Source: Flavobacterium sp. WV_118_3
GTDB taxonomy: Bacteria; Bacteroidota; Bacteroidia; Flavobacteriales; Flavobacteriaceae
DNA length: 64,000 nucleotides
Assembly (NCBI RefSeq): GCF_039778605.1
Contig: NZ_CP156060.1
Span: forward strand, 1,860,001-1,924,000
Direction: 5' to 3'
Within the stretch, counting starts at the first letter, position 1; each line of letters starts with the position of its first letter. The notes beneath the pieces were generated by a model, which was not told the origin of the DNA, did no database searches, and saw only the letters and a program-made list of their open reading frames with translations. Made by a program: the position numbers and the translations under genes. Positions 53,827-61,474 of the stretch are shown piece after piece.

Positions 53827-55410
53827 ATGAATATTTATCAGACCGATCATACCAAAACACCGGAAATCTTTACGCTGATCAAAGAGCATAAGAACGACGC
53901 GGCGAAACGACATTTACAGCAAAATCCATCCGAAATAGCCCTTAAAGGCTGGATGGACGATACGCCTTTGCATATCGCAGCGTTAAGTGGAAACTTCGAA
54001 ATGGTGCAATTTCTGATCCAAAACGGCGCCAACGTAAATGCCGAAAGAAGTGGCCTATATACCACTCCGCTCTGTTGGGCGGACAGTTTTGAAATCGCCC
54101 GATATCTTCTGGATCATGGCGCTACCATGAACGATAAAGAATTGTATTTAGCCACCAGTCGGGATAAAGTTGCTATTGTGGACTTATTGTTATTGAAAGG
54201 AGCCAAAATCGATCCTATAGCGCCACAATATCTGGAGAGCAAAAGTATCGGGTGCTTACATATATATCTGAAACACCACATCAAAATAGATGGGCGCGAT
54301 TCTCGAAATAGTAATCTGTTGCATCAGCTAGCCTGGCTCGATCTACCGGAAGTTTTTGACTTTGCCTACGCTAATGGTTGTCCCTGGCAAAAAGATGGTA
54401 GCGGTCGAACGCCTTACGATTTGGCAAAACAAGGACGAAGAGAAACGATTTTAAAGCATTTTAAAGAGCAATATCCCGAATTAATTTCCTATAAAGTCGA
54501 AAATATACCGACCGATAATTACGCGTTTGAAAGTGTATTTGTTCTAAAACAAAGTCCAACGCAATCGGATTGTTTTATTGCGTTAACCCGGAACATGACG
54601 CTCGTAAAGTATATCGTAGCCAATGGAGAATTGATCATCGATCAAATTGCGGCAATTGCTATTCCGATGATCCGAAATTTCTGCTTTGATCAAAATGGAA
54701 ATATCCTAATTCCAACAGCCGACAGTCAATTACTGGTTTTGGAACAAACTACTTTTCAATTACGCGATACGATTCAACTGGAAAGCGACTTAGCGTTCGA
54801 TCAGATCGAATACCTGTCCTCCAAAAATATGTTTTTGGGAAGTGCTTCCAACTGGGAACTTGTATTGCTTACAGACGATTTCAAGGTGATCCGTAAATTT
54901 AAAGCTGAGGACGGAACGATGGTACCCAAAATAAGCCCGGACGAAAGTTTGATTGCGTTTTTAAGCTACGATCAGGATACGTATTATAATCTGTATCAAA
55001 TCGACAATGATGGTACGATCTCCTTTATTCGCACTTTTTTCAAAGACTGGGATAATACGTCAAGCGGTTTTAGCTTTCAACAAAATCAATTTGCCGTTTC
55101 TTTTCCTTCCGAATTAGAATATTATACTTTTGAAAACGGAAAACCAAACAAACTGTGGGAAATGGACCTGTCGAAGTATACCTCAAAATACAACGCTAGT
55201 TATTTGGCCTTTATAGCCCCTACTACTCTGGTGGTTGGAAAAGGAAAAATACTATTGATCATCGATACAGAACAGCAGCATATCACAGCCGAACTACCTT
55301 TGGATGTAGTAGCCGAAATCAAAAACGTATACGTCGACAAAGACGGTGAGCATTTGTTTGTTTCTACCGAAAAGGAGCTCCAACTACTACGAATAAAAGA
55401 ACACAATTGA
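53827..55410 (+). CDS. Ankyrin-repeat protein with C-terminal beta-propeller
   Basis: 527 residues. About four to five ankyrin repeats in residues 5-205 (TPLHIAALSGNFEMVQFLIQNGANVNAERSG; TPLCWADSFEIARYLLDHGA; VAIVDLLLLKGAKI). Then about 230-527 is a propeller-type domain (FVLKQSPTQSDCFIALTRN, PKISPDESLIAFLSYDQD, GKGKILLIIDTEQQHITAELPLD, GEHLFVSTEKELQLLRI). An uncommon combination of two binding scaffolds. No signal. Confidence 0.78.
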   Translation: MNIYQTDHTKTPEIFTLIKEHKNDAAKRHLQQNPSEIALKGWMDDTPLHIAALSGNFEMVQFLIQNGANVNAERSGLYTTPLCWADSFEIARYLLDHGATMNDKELYLATSRDKVAIVDLLLLKGAKIDPIAPQYLESKSIGCLHIYLKHHIKIDGRDSRNSNLLHQLAWLDLPEVFDFAYANGCPWQKDGSGRTPYDLAKQGRRETILKHFKEQYPELISYKVENIPTDNYAFESVFVLKQSPTQSDCFIALTRNMTLVKYIVANGELIIDQIAAIAIPMIRNFCFDQNGNILIPTADSQLLVLEQTTFQLRDTIQLESDLAFDQIEYLSSKNMFLGSASNWELVLLTDDFKVIRKFKAEDGTMVPKISPDESLIAFLSYDQDTYYNLYQIDNDGTISFIRTFFKDWDNTSSGFSFQQNQFAVSFPSELEYYTFENGKPNKLWEMDLSKYTSKYNASYLAFIAPTTLVVGKGKILLIIDTEQQHITAELPLDVVAEIKNVYVDKDGEHLFVSTEKELQLLRIKEHN

Positions 55411-55443
55411 TAATAGCAGACTTACAGCGCTGCAAAAATAAAT

Positions 55444-55803
55444 ATGGAATTAAACAATACTACCATCCAGGATATAGCAAAATTTTCGCTCTGTGAACAC
55501 AGAGACGGCACCCGACTTTCGGTAAATGTATGGGCGGAAATCCGTAAGGAATGCCTTTTAATCTCCGGTCAGGATTTGGGCGATGTCGTTCAGGAGCATT
55601 TCTCCGATAGCGATTACGAATACTGGTATGCTTTTGATGTCGAAAATACCAAACTGCTTTTTACCAAATTGTCCGAACAAAACCCGGAATTGGATAACGC
55701 AGCCGTATTATCCGAAAAATTTAGCGGTTTAGACGGTTGTCGGAATCTTCGGGATTTCTGCAAACAATTTGATATTCAATACAATTTTAGCTCACATATC
55801 TAA
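55444..55803 (+). CDS. Small acidic hypothetical protein
   Basis: 119 residues: IAKFSLCEHRDGTRLSVNVWAEI, DSDYEYWYAFDVENTKLLFTKL, then helices ending IQYNFSSHI. Clearly acidic, one domain, unknown family. It lies 33 bp behind the ankyrin/propeller gene. Confidence 0.55.
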   Translation: MELNNTTIQDIAKFSLCEHRDGTRLSVNVWAEIRKECLLISGQDLGDVVQEHFSDSDYEYWYAFDVENTKLLFTKLSEQNPELDNAAVLSEKFSGLDGCRNLRDFCKQFDIQYNFSSHI

Positions 55804-55838
55804 CGTTTACTTTAACGCATTACTAAAACAACTCCTTT

Positions 55839-56309
55839 ATGGCAAGCGAATTAACCATTTATTCTATTTATAAAACCCAAAATGAGGACAAATACTTCCT
55901 ACTGCGAACGGAACGTCCTGGTTTTTCCAATGCGTATCAAACGCAGGAAGATATGGCCTATAAAATCGAGCAACAGAAACGCGACTATATGTTGGCACAA
56001 CTTGGAACCAATTTTGAACGTATCGGTGAACATCAGGATTATCCCATTGGCGAAGTCTTGTATCTGGATAACGGAAATCTGGAATTAGACGTCTACTATA
56101 TGGAAACCAAATCAGGATGGCCGTGGGTTATTTTGGGTACGGCCAATTCTGAATCCGAATTTTTAACCCAACTAAACGACGACGAGGATTTACTCCGACT
56201 CGATCCAATTGGAGAACCCAAGCATATTAAAGCGACGTTTGTCATCGAAAATGACTTTGACTTTTCGGAAATTGAAAACGGGAATGCGAAAGATCTTAGA
56301 CCGGAATAA
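55839..56309 (+). CDS. Hypothetical protein, last gene of the array
   Basis: 156 residues, acidic, no signal. Beta-rich with YKTQNEDKYFLLRTERPGF, ELDVYYMETKSGWPWVILGTANSESEF. Unknown family. It converges with the peptide-maturation genes, 18 bp apart; no distinct terminator is visible in that gap. Confidence 0.55.
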   Translation: MASELTIYSIYKTQNEDKYFLLRTERPGFSNAYQTQEDMAYKIEQQKRDYMLAQLGTNFERIGEHQDYPIGEVLYLDNGNLELDVYYMETKSGWPWVILGTANSESEFLTQLNDDEDLLRLDPIGEPKHIKATFVIENDFDFSEIENGNAKDLRPE

Positions 56310-56327
56310 TAAACTGGTCTAAAACCT

Positions 56328-57419
56328 TTAGTCTTGATGTTTTTCTGGTAACATTTCATAAAAGGCGATGGCATTTTTTTTTAAAGGGTTATGACTCCAT
56401 TCCTCCCAAGTAGTCGTATATGGGTTATAGCCGCATTTTAAAGGCTTAGAGTATCTATTTTGGGGATTCTCTACATACGCCCTGCAATCAGTACAGATGT
56501 GCCTGAATTCACAATCTTTACAAACCTCTATTTGGTCTTTAGCTATATTCCAATATTTTTTAAATTCCTTGTTTCCAATAATTTCTTCCAATTTGGCGGT
56601 CTTACTATTTCCCAATACTTCCTTCATAGATGGACAATTTTTAATCGCACCATTACTCGCTATCGCCAATTTTCTATTCAAACAAGTATTATAGTTTTGT
56701 GATTCTGAAAAAGTTTCAATTGTTATATTAAATAGATTGGGGCTTATTATCCCACAATGGATCGAGGAATCTATTTTTTGCTTTGTACAAATCACCACTC
56801 CAAAACCATTTTTTCCCTCACTAATTATTTTAGTTTTATCGCACGAATGAATAGTTATACTTCTAATTTTCTTATTCTCTGAAACCCAGTGTAGAAATGT
56901 AGACGAAATTTCAAAATCTCTTTTGATAACGAAATCGATTGTGCGCATAAAACTGTTATTTACTTTTTGAACAATTTCATTGATCTGATTAAAACCAGTC
57001 GCATCAAAAAACCGGACTTGTATATGTCGACAATTAAGAGGTTTAATAAATTTTGTAAGTAGTAAACCAAAATCATGATCGGAATTTTTAGAAAAATCAA
57101 TAATCATATTCGATACTATAGCAGGATAATCAAATTCTAAATCCATAACTGGAAATCTGGCAATTTCACTTTTCGTACAAGGAAAGATTACTTCATTTTT
57201 ATGTAACAATTCTAAATATTCCTCAAATATCAGATGATTCGTTACATCCAGTTTTTTTGATATTTCGGAAACGTCTATGATTCCATTTCTATCAAATAAA
57301 TTTGCCAAACTATTCGGTATTAAAATATATTTATTGCGCTGTAAATCACAGATAGTAGATCTGTTTTTTCCAATTACAACCTGACAATTTGAAAAAAGTT
57401 TAAATAGTTGCGGTTTCAT
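56328..57419 (-). CDS. gwsS: Grasp-with-spasm SPASM-domain peptide maturase
   Basis: 363 residues. The C-terminal region (about 240-345) is a SPASM-like Cys-rich domain: NTCLNRKLAIASNGAIKNCPSM, then CKDCEFRHICTDCRAY and KCGYNPYTTTWEEW, with about seven Cys in the right places to bind Fe-S clusters. The N-terminal part lacks the CxxxCxxC motif of radical-SAM enzymes, as known for the SPASM partner of grasp-with-spasm systems. It probably helps the ATP-grasp enzyme modify the precursor. Its ATG overlaps the stop of the 73-residue gene (ATGA). Confidence 0.88.
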   Translation of the reverse strand: MKPQLFKLFSNCQVVIGKNRSTICDLQRNKYILIPNSLANLFDRNGIIDVSEISKKLDVTNHLIFEEYLELLHKNEVIFPCTKSEIARFPVMDLEFDYPAIVSNMIIDFSKNSDHDFGLLLTKFIKPLNCRHIQVRFFDATGFNQINEIVQKVNNSFMRTIDFVIKRDFEISSTFLHWVSENKKIRSITIHSCDKTKIISEGKNGFGVVICTKQKIDSSIHCGIISPNLFNITIETFSESQNYNTCLNRKLAIASNGAIKNCPSMKEVLGNSKTAKLEEIIGNKEFKKYWNIAKDQIEVCKDCEFRHICTDCRAYVENPQNRYSKPLKCGYNPYTTTWEEWSHNPLKKNAIAFYEMLPEKHQD

Positions 57420-57637
57420 AAAAATTCTGATAGATCTATGATCTTTGAAATGGGCTTGTAAAAAGGCATTAAAACAGATGATTTTGTTTCATAATGTCCT
57501 AAATCAATTTCCGTATGTTTTAAATCATCATCATTTTTGAAGATTTCAACATCCCAATATTTAGCAATAAAAGGATAGGCTGTTGGATTTTCCATCATAT
57601 CTATTTTAACAGCTTTTGGTATCGCTTTGGTTTCCAT
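57416..57637 (-). CDS. Unrecognised 73-residue protein in the grasp-with-spasm operon
   Basis: METKAIPKAVKIDMMENPTA at the start, acidic centre, no Cys and no double-Gly leader. Overlaps the end of the ATP-grasp gene by 32 bp and the SPASM gene by 4 bp, so it is translationally coupled to both and probably needed in matching amounts. Not one of the usual named components as I know them. It might be a precursor-recognition helper or a second peptide substrate; both are guesses. Confidence 0.65.
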   Translation of the reverse strand: METKAIPKAVKIDMMENPTAYPFIAKYWDVEIFKNDDDLKHTEIDLGHYETKSSVLMPFYKPISKIIDLSEFL

Positions 57638-58601
57638 TTTTAATTAACTTTTTTGCTATTAATTTTTCGATGTAATAATTACAATTAAGGCTAACCCATT
57701 GGAATTGACCTATTGGGTTTACTTCCAAAAAGTAATATTGATTTTGGGGCGTTACAATAATATCAAAGGAACCACAATTCAAATCCATTTGAATCATTAG
57801 CTTATGTAATTTTCGTTCTAATGCTTTAGGTAATAGATAAGGGACGCATCTATTTGGTCTAATCCGATCATAATTTCTAAAATCGATTTTTGTCTTTTCG
57901 TTTTGCTGACTAAAAATTGCCATACTTTTAAACAAACCATCAATATAAAAACTCCTTATTTCGTACTTTTTCTCAATGTATTTTTGAAAAAAAGAAGGTA
58001 AAAAGAAGGATTCTTTTTCTTCTACATCATCTTCTGTTATTAGCTTTGAGCTCGCTGAAAATTTTATCGAATGATTCTTAAACTTGAAATTGGTGTATGG
58101 ATTTTCAACGGGTTTTGTAATCACTTTTTTGTGCTTCTTTATAAATTGATGTAATTCTAAATTGCTTCCTGTTAGTAAAACATCTGGTATTTTAATTCCT
58201 AGTGACAAAGCTGTACGTAACATTTTCAATTTATTAGCATGATTGTCGTCAAACTTATTTATCTGATTGATAGAAAAACCACTATTTAAAAATTCCAGAG
58301 CAGGTGTAATTGCTTCCGTGTTTATCTTTTTGTGAATTTCTTTATTCCTTACATTATTTTTGTCGAAACCAATCCATTCACCTCTCCTGTACCATATGTT
58401 AGAGGTGCTATTTAATTTCTTATTATTTATCCGAACTTCAACTTTTTTGTTATTAGACATTTCAACACTTAAGTTGTCTATCAGATAATCATCTAAAAAA
58501 GTATTTATTGTAATATCCTCTTTTAAATAATAAATCCATGCGATTACATCATCAGTACTTAAATCATTACGCTCTGACTGAATAAAAATTTCTTTCATCA
58601 C
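57606..58601 (-). CDS. gwsG: Grasp-with-spasm ATP-grasp peptide ligase
   Basis: 331 residues; MMKEIFIQ gives two adjacent starts. N-terminal pre-ATP-grasp strand with IWYRRGEW (about 68-75), a central lid, IEKKYEIRSFYIDGLFKSMAIFS and late metal-binding GSFDIIVTPQNQYYFLEVNP-type segment (about 270-295). Resembles MvdC/MvdD graspetide ligases, which form side-chain ester or amide crosslinks in the peptide. The partner SPASM gene and precursor are adjacent. Confidence 0.9.
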   Translation of the reverse strand: MMKEIFIQSERNDLSTDDVIAWIYYLKEDITINTFLDDYLIDNLSVEMSNNKKVEVRINNKKLNSTSNIWYRRGEWIGFDKNNVRNKEIHKKINTEAITPALEFLNSGFSINQINKFDDNHANKLKMLRTALSLGIKIPDVLLTGSNLELHQFIKKHKKVITKPVENPYTNFKFKNHSIKFSASSKLITEDDVEEKESFFLPSFFQKYIEKKYEIRSFYIDGLFKSMAIFSQQNEKTKIDFRNYDRIRPNRCVPYLLPKALERKLHKLMIQMDLNCGSFDIIVTPQNQYYFLEVNPIGQFQWVSLNCNYYIEKLIAKKLIKNGNQSDTKSC

Positions 58602-58605
58602 TTAT

Positions 58606-59622
58606 TTATCTACAATTCCAAAATCCGGAAAACAATTTAAAACCATATTCTATTTCATATTCCTTTTTTTGATCATCAACATGAGTCGAAACGATATATA
58701 ATTTTTTTCGCATCGCATTCGTTTCTTCTATATCATTATGAGTGCTATAATCCGTAAAAAGATTTAATCTATAAACGCCCTTTAGTTTTACATTACAGTA
58801 ATAGGGAAAATAGCCTCTAAATCTGTAGGTGTTGTCATAAATTAAACCAATATCTCTGGGATGGATATTCCCCTTTATCATTTCTTTAATAAGAATATTT
58901 TTGTATAAAAAATAGGAACAAGTATTATGTACCATAATAACCAGACTATATTCAAAAGCGCTCAAACCTTTGTCGTTCGTATTCATATAAAACAAGCGCG
59001 GATCCTGTTTTCGTTGCTGATATAAATCCAACCAGGGTTTGTTTATTTCTTTAAAAATTAAACTATCGCCCAATCCAATTATTTTATCTCCCGGAAACCC
59101 TTTCTTTTGGGTTAAGTCCATCATCCTATTCGATGTTTTATATACAAGATTCCTATATTTCGACCACTTTAATCTTTTATCTTTCTGATCCTGAATTGCA
59201 TTTTTGTAAAGCCAGTCAAGGTATTCAAAATCTATTTTCTTAATGTAATTGGACCGGGCAATCCTGTATTTTTCAATTAGTTTTTTGTCTTTCTTTAGCT
59301 TTGGAATAACTTTTTTGAATAATGGATACTTTTCAATCGTTTCCAATTTCAATCCTTGTGTAAAAGCTTGTTCAATATATTTTTTATACGGTTTCTTCGA
59401 AAATATCGCAATTTGTGCAGCGTTGACCAGATCTTTTACAAAAATGAAATCATAAGTCGAAAAAACGTTATCGTAATAGTATAAGCAGCTATCCACTTTT
59501 TGCTGCATAAAAAAAAGTTCCTCAGCCTTATTTATATTCAAATGATAGTCCCGGTAATCTGTTTTCTGAGAATATACAAATAGCGGTATCAGAAGAAGTA
59601 CTAAAGAAAATATGCTGTTCAT
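58606..59622 (-). CDS. Secreted protein of the grasp-with-spasm locus, unknown
   Basis: 338 residues with a signal peptide (FSLVLLLIPLFVYSQ). Mostly helical (DSCLYYYDNVFSTYDFIFVKD; repeat-like helices) with a C-terminal FKLFSGFWNCR. It lies between the precursor gene and the ATP-grasp gene, with a 4-bp gap to the latter, so it likely takes part in export, processing or self-protection. I do not recognise a family. Basic, Lys-rich and low in G+C. Confidence 0.7.
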   Translation of the reverse strand: MNSIFSLVLLLIPLFVYSQKTDYRDYHLNINKAEELFFMQQKVDSCLYYYDNVFSTYDFIFVKDLVNAAQIAIFSKKPYKKYIEQAFTQGLKLETIEKYPLFKKVIPKLKKDKKLIEKYRIARSNYIKKIDFEYLDWLYKNAIQDQKDKRLKWSKYRNLVYKTSNRMMDLTQKKGFPGDKIIGLGDSLIFKEINKPWLDLYQQRKQDPRLFYMNTNDKGLSAFEYSLVIMVHNTCSYFLYKNILIKEMIKGNIHPRDIGLIYDNTYRFRGYFPYYCNVKLKGVYRLNLFTDYSTHNDIEETNAMRKKLYIVSTHVDDQKKEYEIEYGFKLFSGFWNCR

Positions 59623-59679
59623 AATCCATTACTCTTAAAAAGATGGAGCCGCAATCAGCTCCATAACTAATTGCAACTC

Positions 59680-59883
59680 CTAATCTAATACCCTAAAATC
59701 CCAGGGAGTTCCCCCTCCGTCTGTTTGTCCTGCCGTTTGAGTCTCATAGTCGCGGTAGTCATTATGACCATTAAGGCACGTTGCAACGGGTTCTATCCTG
59801 CCACCAACAATACCGACTATGTTTAAAATCTCATTTTCTTTGAACGCCTCAAACTTGTCTGTTTTTAAACTTTCTAGTTCCAT
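59680..59883 (-). CDS. RiPP precursor peptide with double-Gly leader
   Basis: 67 residues from the ATG at 59881-59883 (MELESLKTDKFEAFKENEIL); the frame can also be opened eight codons upstream from a GTG. The leader ends in IVGIVGG (double Gly, typical cut site of C39-type transporters). The predicted core of about 39 residues starts RIEPVATCLNGHNDYRD and ends GGGTPWDFRVLD. It is rich in Thr, Asp, Glu and Tyr, the residues that ATP-grasp ligases join into ester or amide rings. First gene of the minus-strand cluster; no transporter gene is in the window. Confidence 0.82.
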   Translation of the reverse strand: MELESLKTDKFEAFKENEILNIVGIVGGRIEPVATCLNGHNDYRDYETQTAGQTDGGGTPWDFRVLD

Positions 59884-60089
59884 AAATTTATCTATTAAAT
59901 TAAACACCTCTCTTAATAGTCTTTACCCTGTGCACCAAGTATCGTAATCGTCCTATTAAGAATTTCATTAGTAGAATTTATGAAAATAAAAAAGAGGAAA
60001 TAGTATCGTTGAGCCAAAAGGACAGCTTTATGATTTTTATCCTAAAAAAGAATCTGAGTATTTTTCGATTATGAATTTACCTTTAAAAC

Positions 60090-60125
60090 AAAAAGCCTTG
60101 AATTGGAAACGTTCAAGGCTTTTTT
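60090..60125 (-). terminator. Terminator of the RNA ligase gene
   Basis: 13-bp stem AAAAAGCCTTGAA (60090-60102) and TTCAAGGCTTTTT (60112-60124), nine-base loop; the A run becomes a T run on the minus strand. Symmetric A/T flanks would allow it to work in both directions. Confidence 0.85.
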
Positions 60126-60136
60126 ATACAAAAGGT

Positions 60137-61156
60137 TTATCCGTTTGCAAGGATCATTTTATGGATCTCAAAATGGACTCGTTCCATAATCCACTCTTTT
60201 TCGTCGGATGCTAAATCGTTTAAAAGATCGTTGTTGTTTTCATTAAAATCGACGATTACATCTTCTAAAAACTCGGTTTTGATGTCGGCAACCCGAAGGG
60301 GATTCGTCCGATCCAACGTACCGATTTTAGAAATCGCACTTTGCAATCGGTTTTGCGTAATATAGTTCCGCAATTCCGTTACGATAAACGATAAATCTTC
60401 TGTCCGCGAGGAAACATTGGGTACAAACGACCATTTTTCGGCCTCGTGGAATTTCTCCTCCTCGTCAAATTCGGGATTCTTTACTTTTACGATCGGTCGC
60501 CTATTCTGATCCACTTGGTTATACGGTTTGATCACCACGCCTTCGATTAGATTGTCTTGTAGTTCCGGAAGTTGCAAGGCTTTCGGAATCGTCGAGTTGA
60601 TCCGGATAGTAAAATTCATGGCTTCGGCAAATTTTCCGATCAGTAAGGGTTTGGCATAAAAGATCCCAAACTGTTCAAAATAGGCCACGGCAGTTTCATA
60701 ATCCAGATAATATTTCGATCCGGATTCGTTTTCGATGGCAATATCAAAAGCACAAAATGCAATTTCAGGCGTATAATATACTCCGGTCTGAATCGCTTGT
60801 AAATCGGCTATAGGATCAACTTCCGGATGCGGATATTTCCCACCAAACAATTCGCCGTACACCATATATTTTTCTCCGGCTATAGCACCACTGAGCTGTT
60901 CAAACAGGCGCAATATGTTGTTTTCCAATTTATTTACAACCAATTGAAACCCAAAAAAGTCATCATTCCATTGGAGGTAGTCTTTTCGTTTCGCAAACCG
61001 AAGCGTACCGTTTTCATAGCTAAAACTAAAATTCGCACCGTGTACTTTTTCGGTCACAACCCATTTTAATTTTTCCATTTCGGAAAAATCTTTTTCACTT
61101 AAACCTAGCTTTTTTGGACTATTGGGCATTTTTTCATAGCCCGAAAATTCACTCAT
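60137..61156 (-). CDS. Rnl2-family RNA ligase
   Basis: 339 residues from the ATG at 61154-61156 (MSEFSGYEKMP); an upstream TTG is less likely. Nucleophile motif TEKVHGANFSF with Lys37, motif III-like YGELFGG, and IEGVVIKPYN for motif IV/V: the nucleotidyltransferase fold of T4 Rnl2-type ligases that seal RNA nicks. Bacterial copies are thought to repair RNA, for instance after nuclease attack, which fits this defence-rich neighbourhood. No RNA 3'-phosphatase or polynucleotide kinase is next to it. Confidence 0.85.
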   Translation of the reverse strand: MSEFSGYEKMPNSPKKLGLSEKDFSEMEKLKWVVTEKVHGANFSFSYENGTLRFAKRKDYLQWNDDFFGFQLVVNKLENNILRLFEQLSGAIAGEKYMVYGELFGGKYPHPEVDPIADLQAIQTGVYYTPEIAFCAFDIAIENESGSKYYLDYETAVAYFEQFGIFYAKPLLIGKFAEAMNFTIRINSTIPKALQLPELQDNLIEGVVIKPYNQVDQNRRPIVKVKNPEFDEEEKFHEAEKWSFVPNVSSRTEDLSFIVTELRNYITQNRLQSAISKIGTLDRTNPLRVADIKTEFLEDVIVDFNENNNDLLNDLASDEKEWIMERVHFEIHKMILANG

Positions 61157-61333
61157 CGTTTTTATTTTTTTGCTAATACGTTGCAAATTAGCAACCTTGC
61201 ACCACTTTAGCGTTACTATTTACAAATATATCGGAAATATTTGAAAGAAAAATCGGAACATTAAAACTGTACTACTTTATTTTTTTCTTACAACCTATAA
61301 TTCAATACTTTAAAATTCTGTAAGGTAAAAATT

Positions 61334-61462
61334 AAGTAAAAACACGTATTGTTTTGTTAGGAGGAAATGAGTTTCTTTCGAATTGCGGGATAGGGTTATA
61401 TAATTTATTCTTTAAATAAATATGTAGACCATTTTCTAAAGAACAATCTTGTAAGCAATTTT
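61334..61462 (+). repeat. Dispersed upstream element, copy E
   Basis: AAGTAAAAACACGTATTGTTTTG at the left, TTTCTTTCGAATTG and ATTCTTTAAATAAAT in the middle, and AACAATCTTGTAAGCAATTTT at the end, 13 bases before the ATG at 61475. The left block equals copies A and C; the right inverted repeat is worn. 61157-61333 holds nothing else recognised. Confidence 0.55.
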
Positions 61463-61474
61463 AAAGACCAAGAC

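Noticed and set aside
60005-60090. Short frame IVEPKGQLYDFYPKKESEYF that runs into the RNA ligase terminator
   Set aside because: It reads like real protein and may be a remnant of a lost gene, but an in-frame stop precedes it closely and it has no start codon or end; too short to call.
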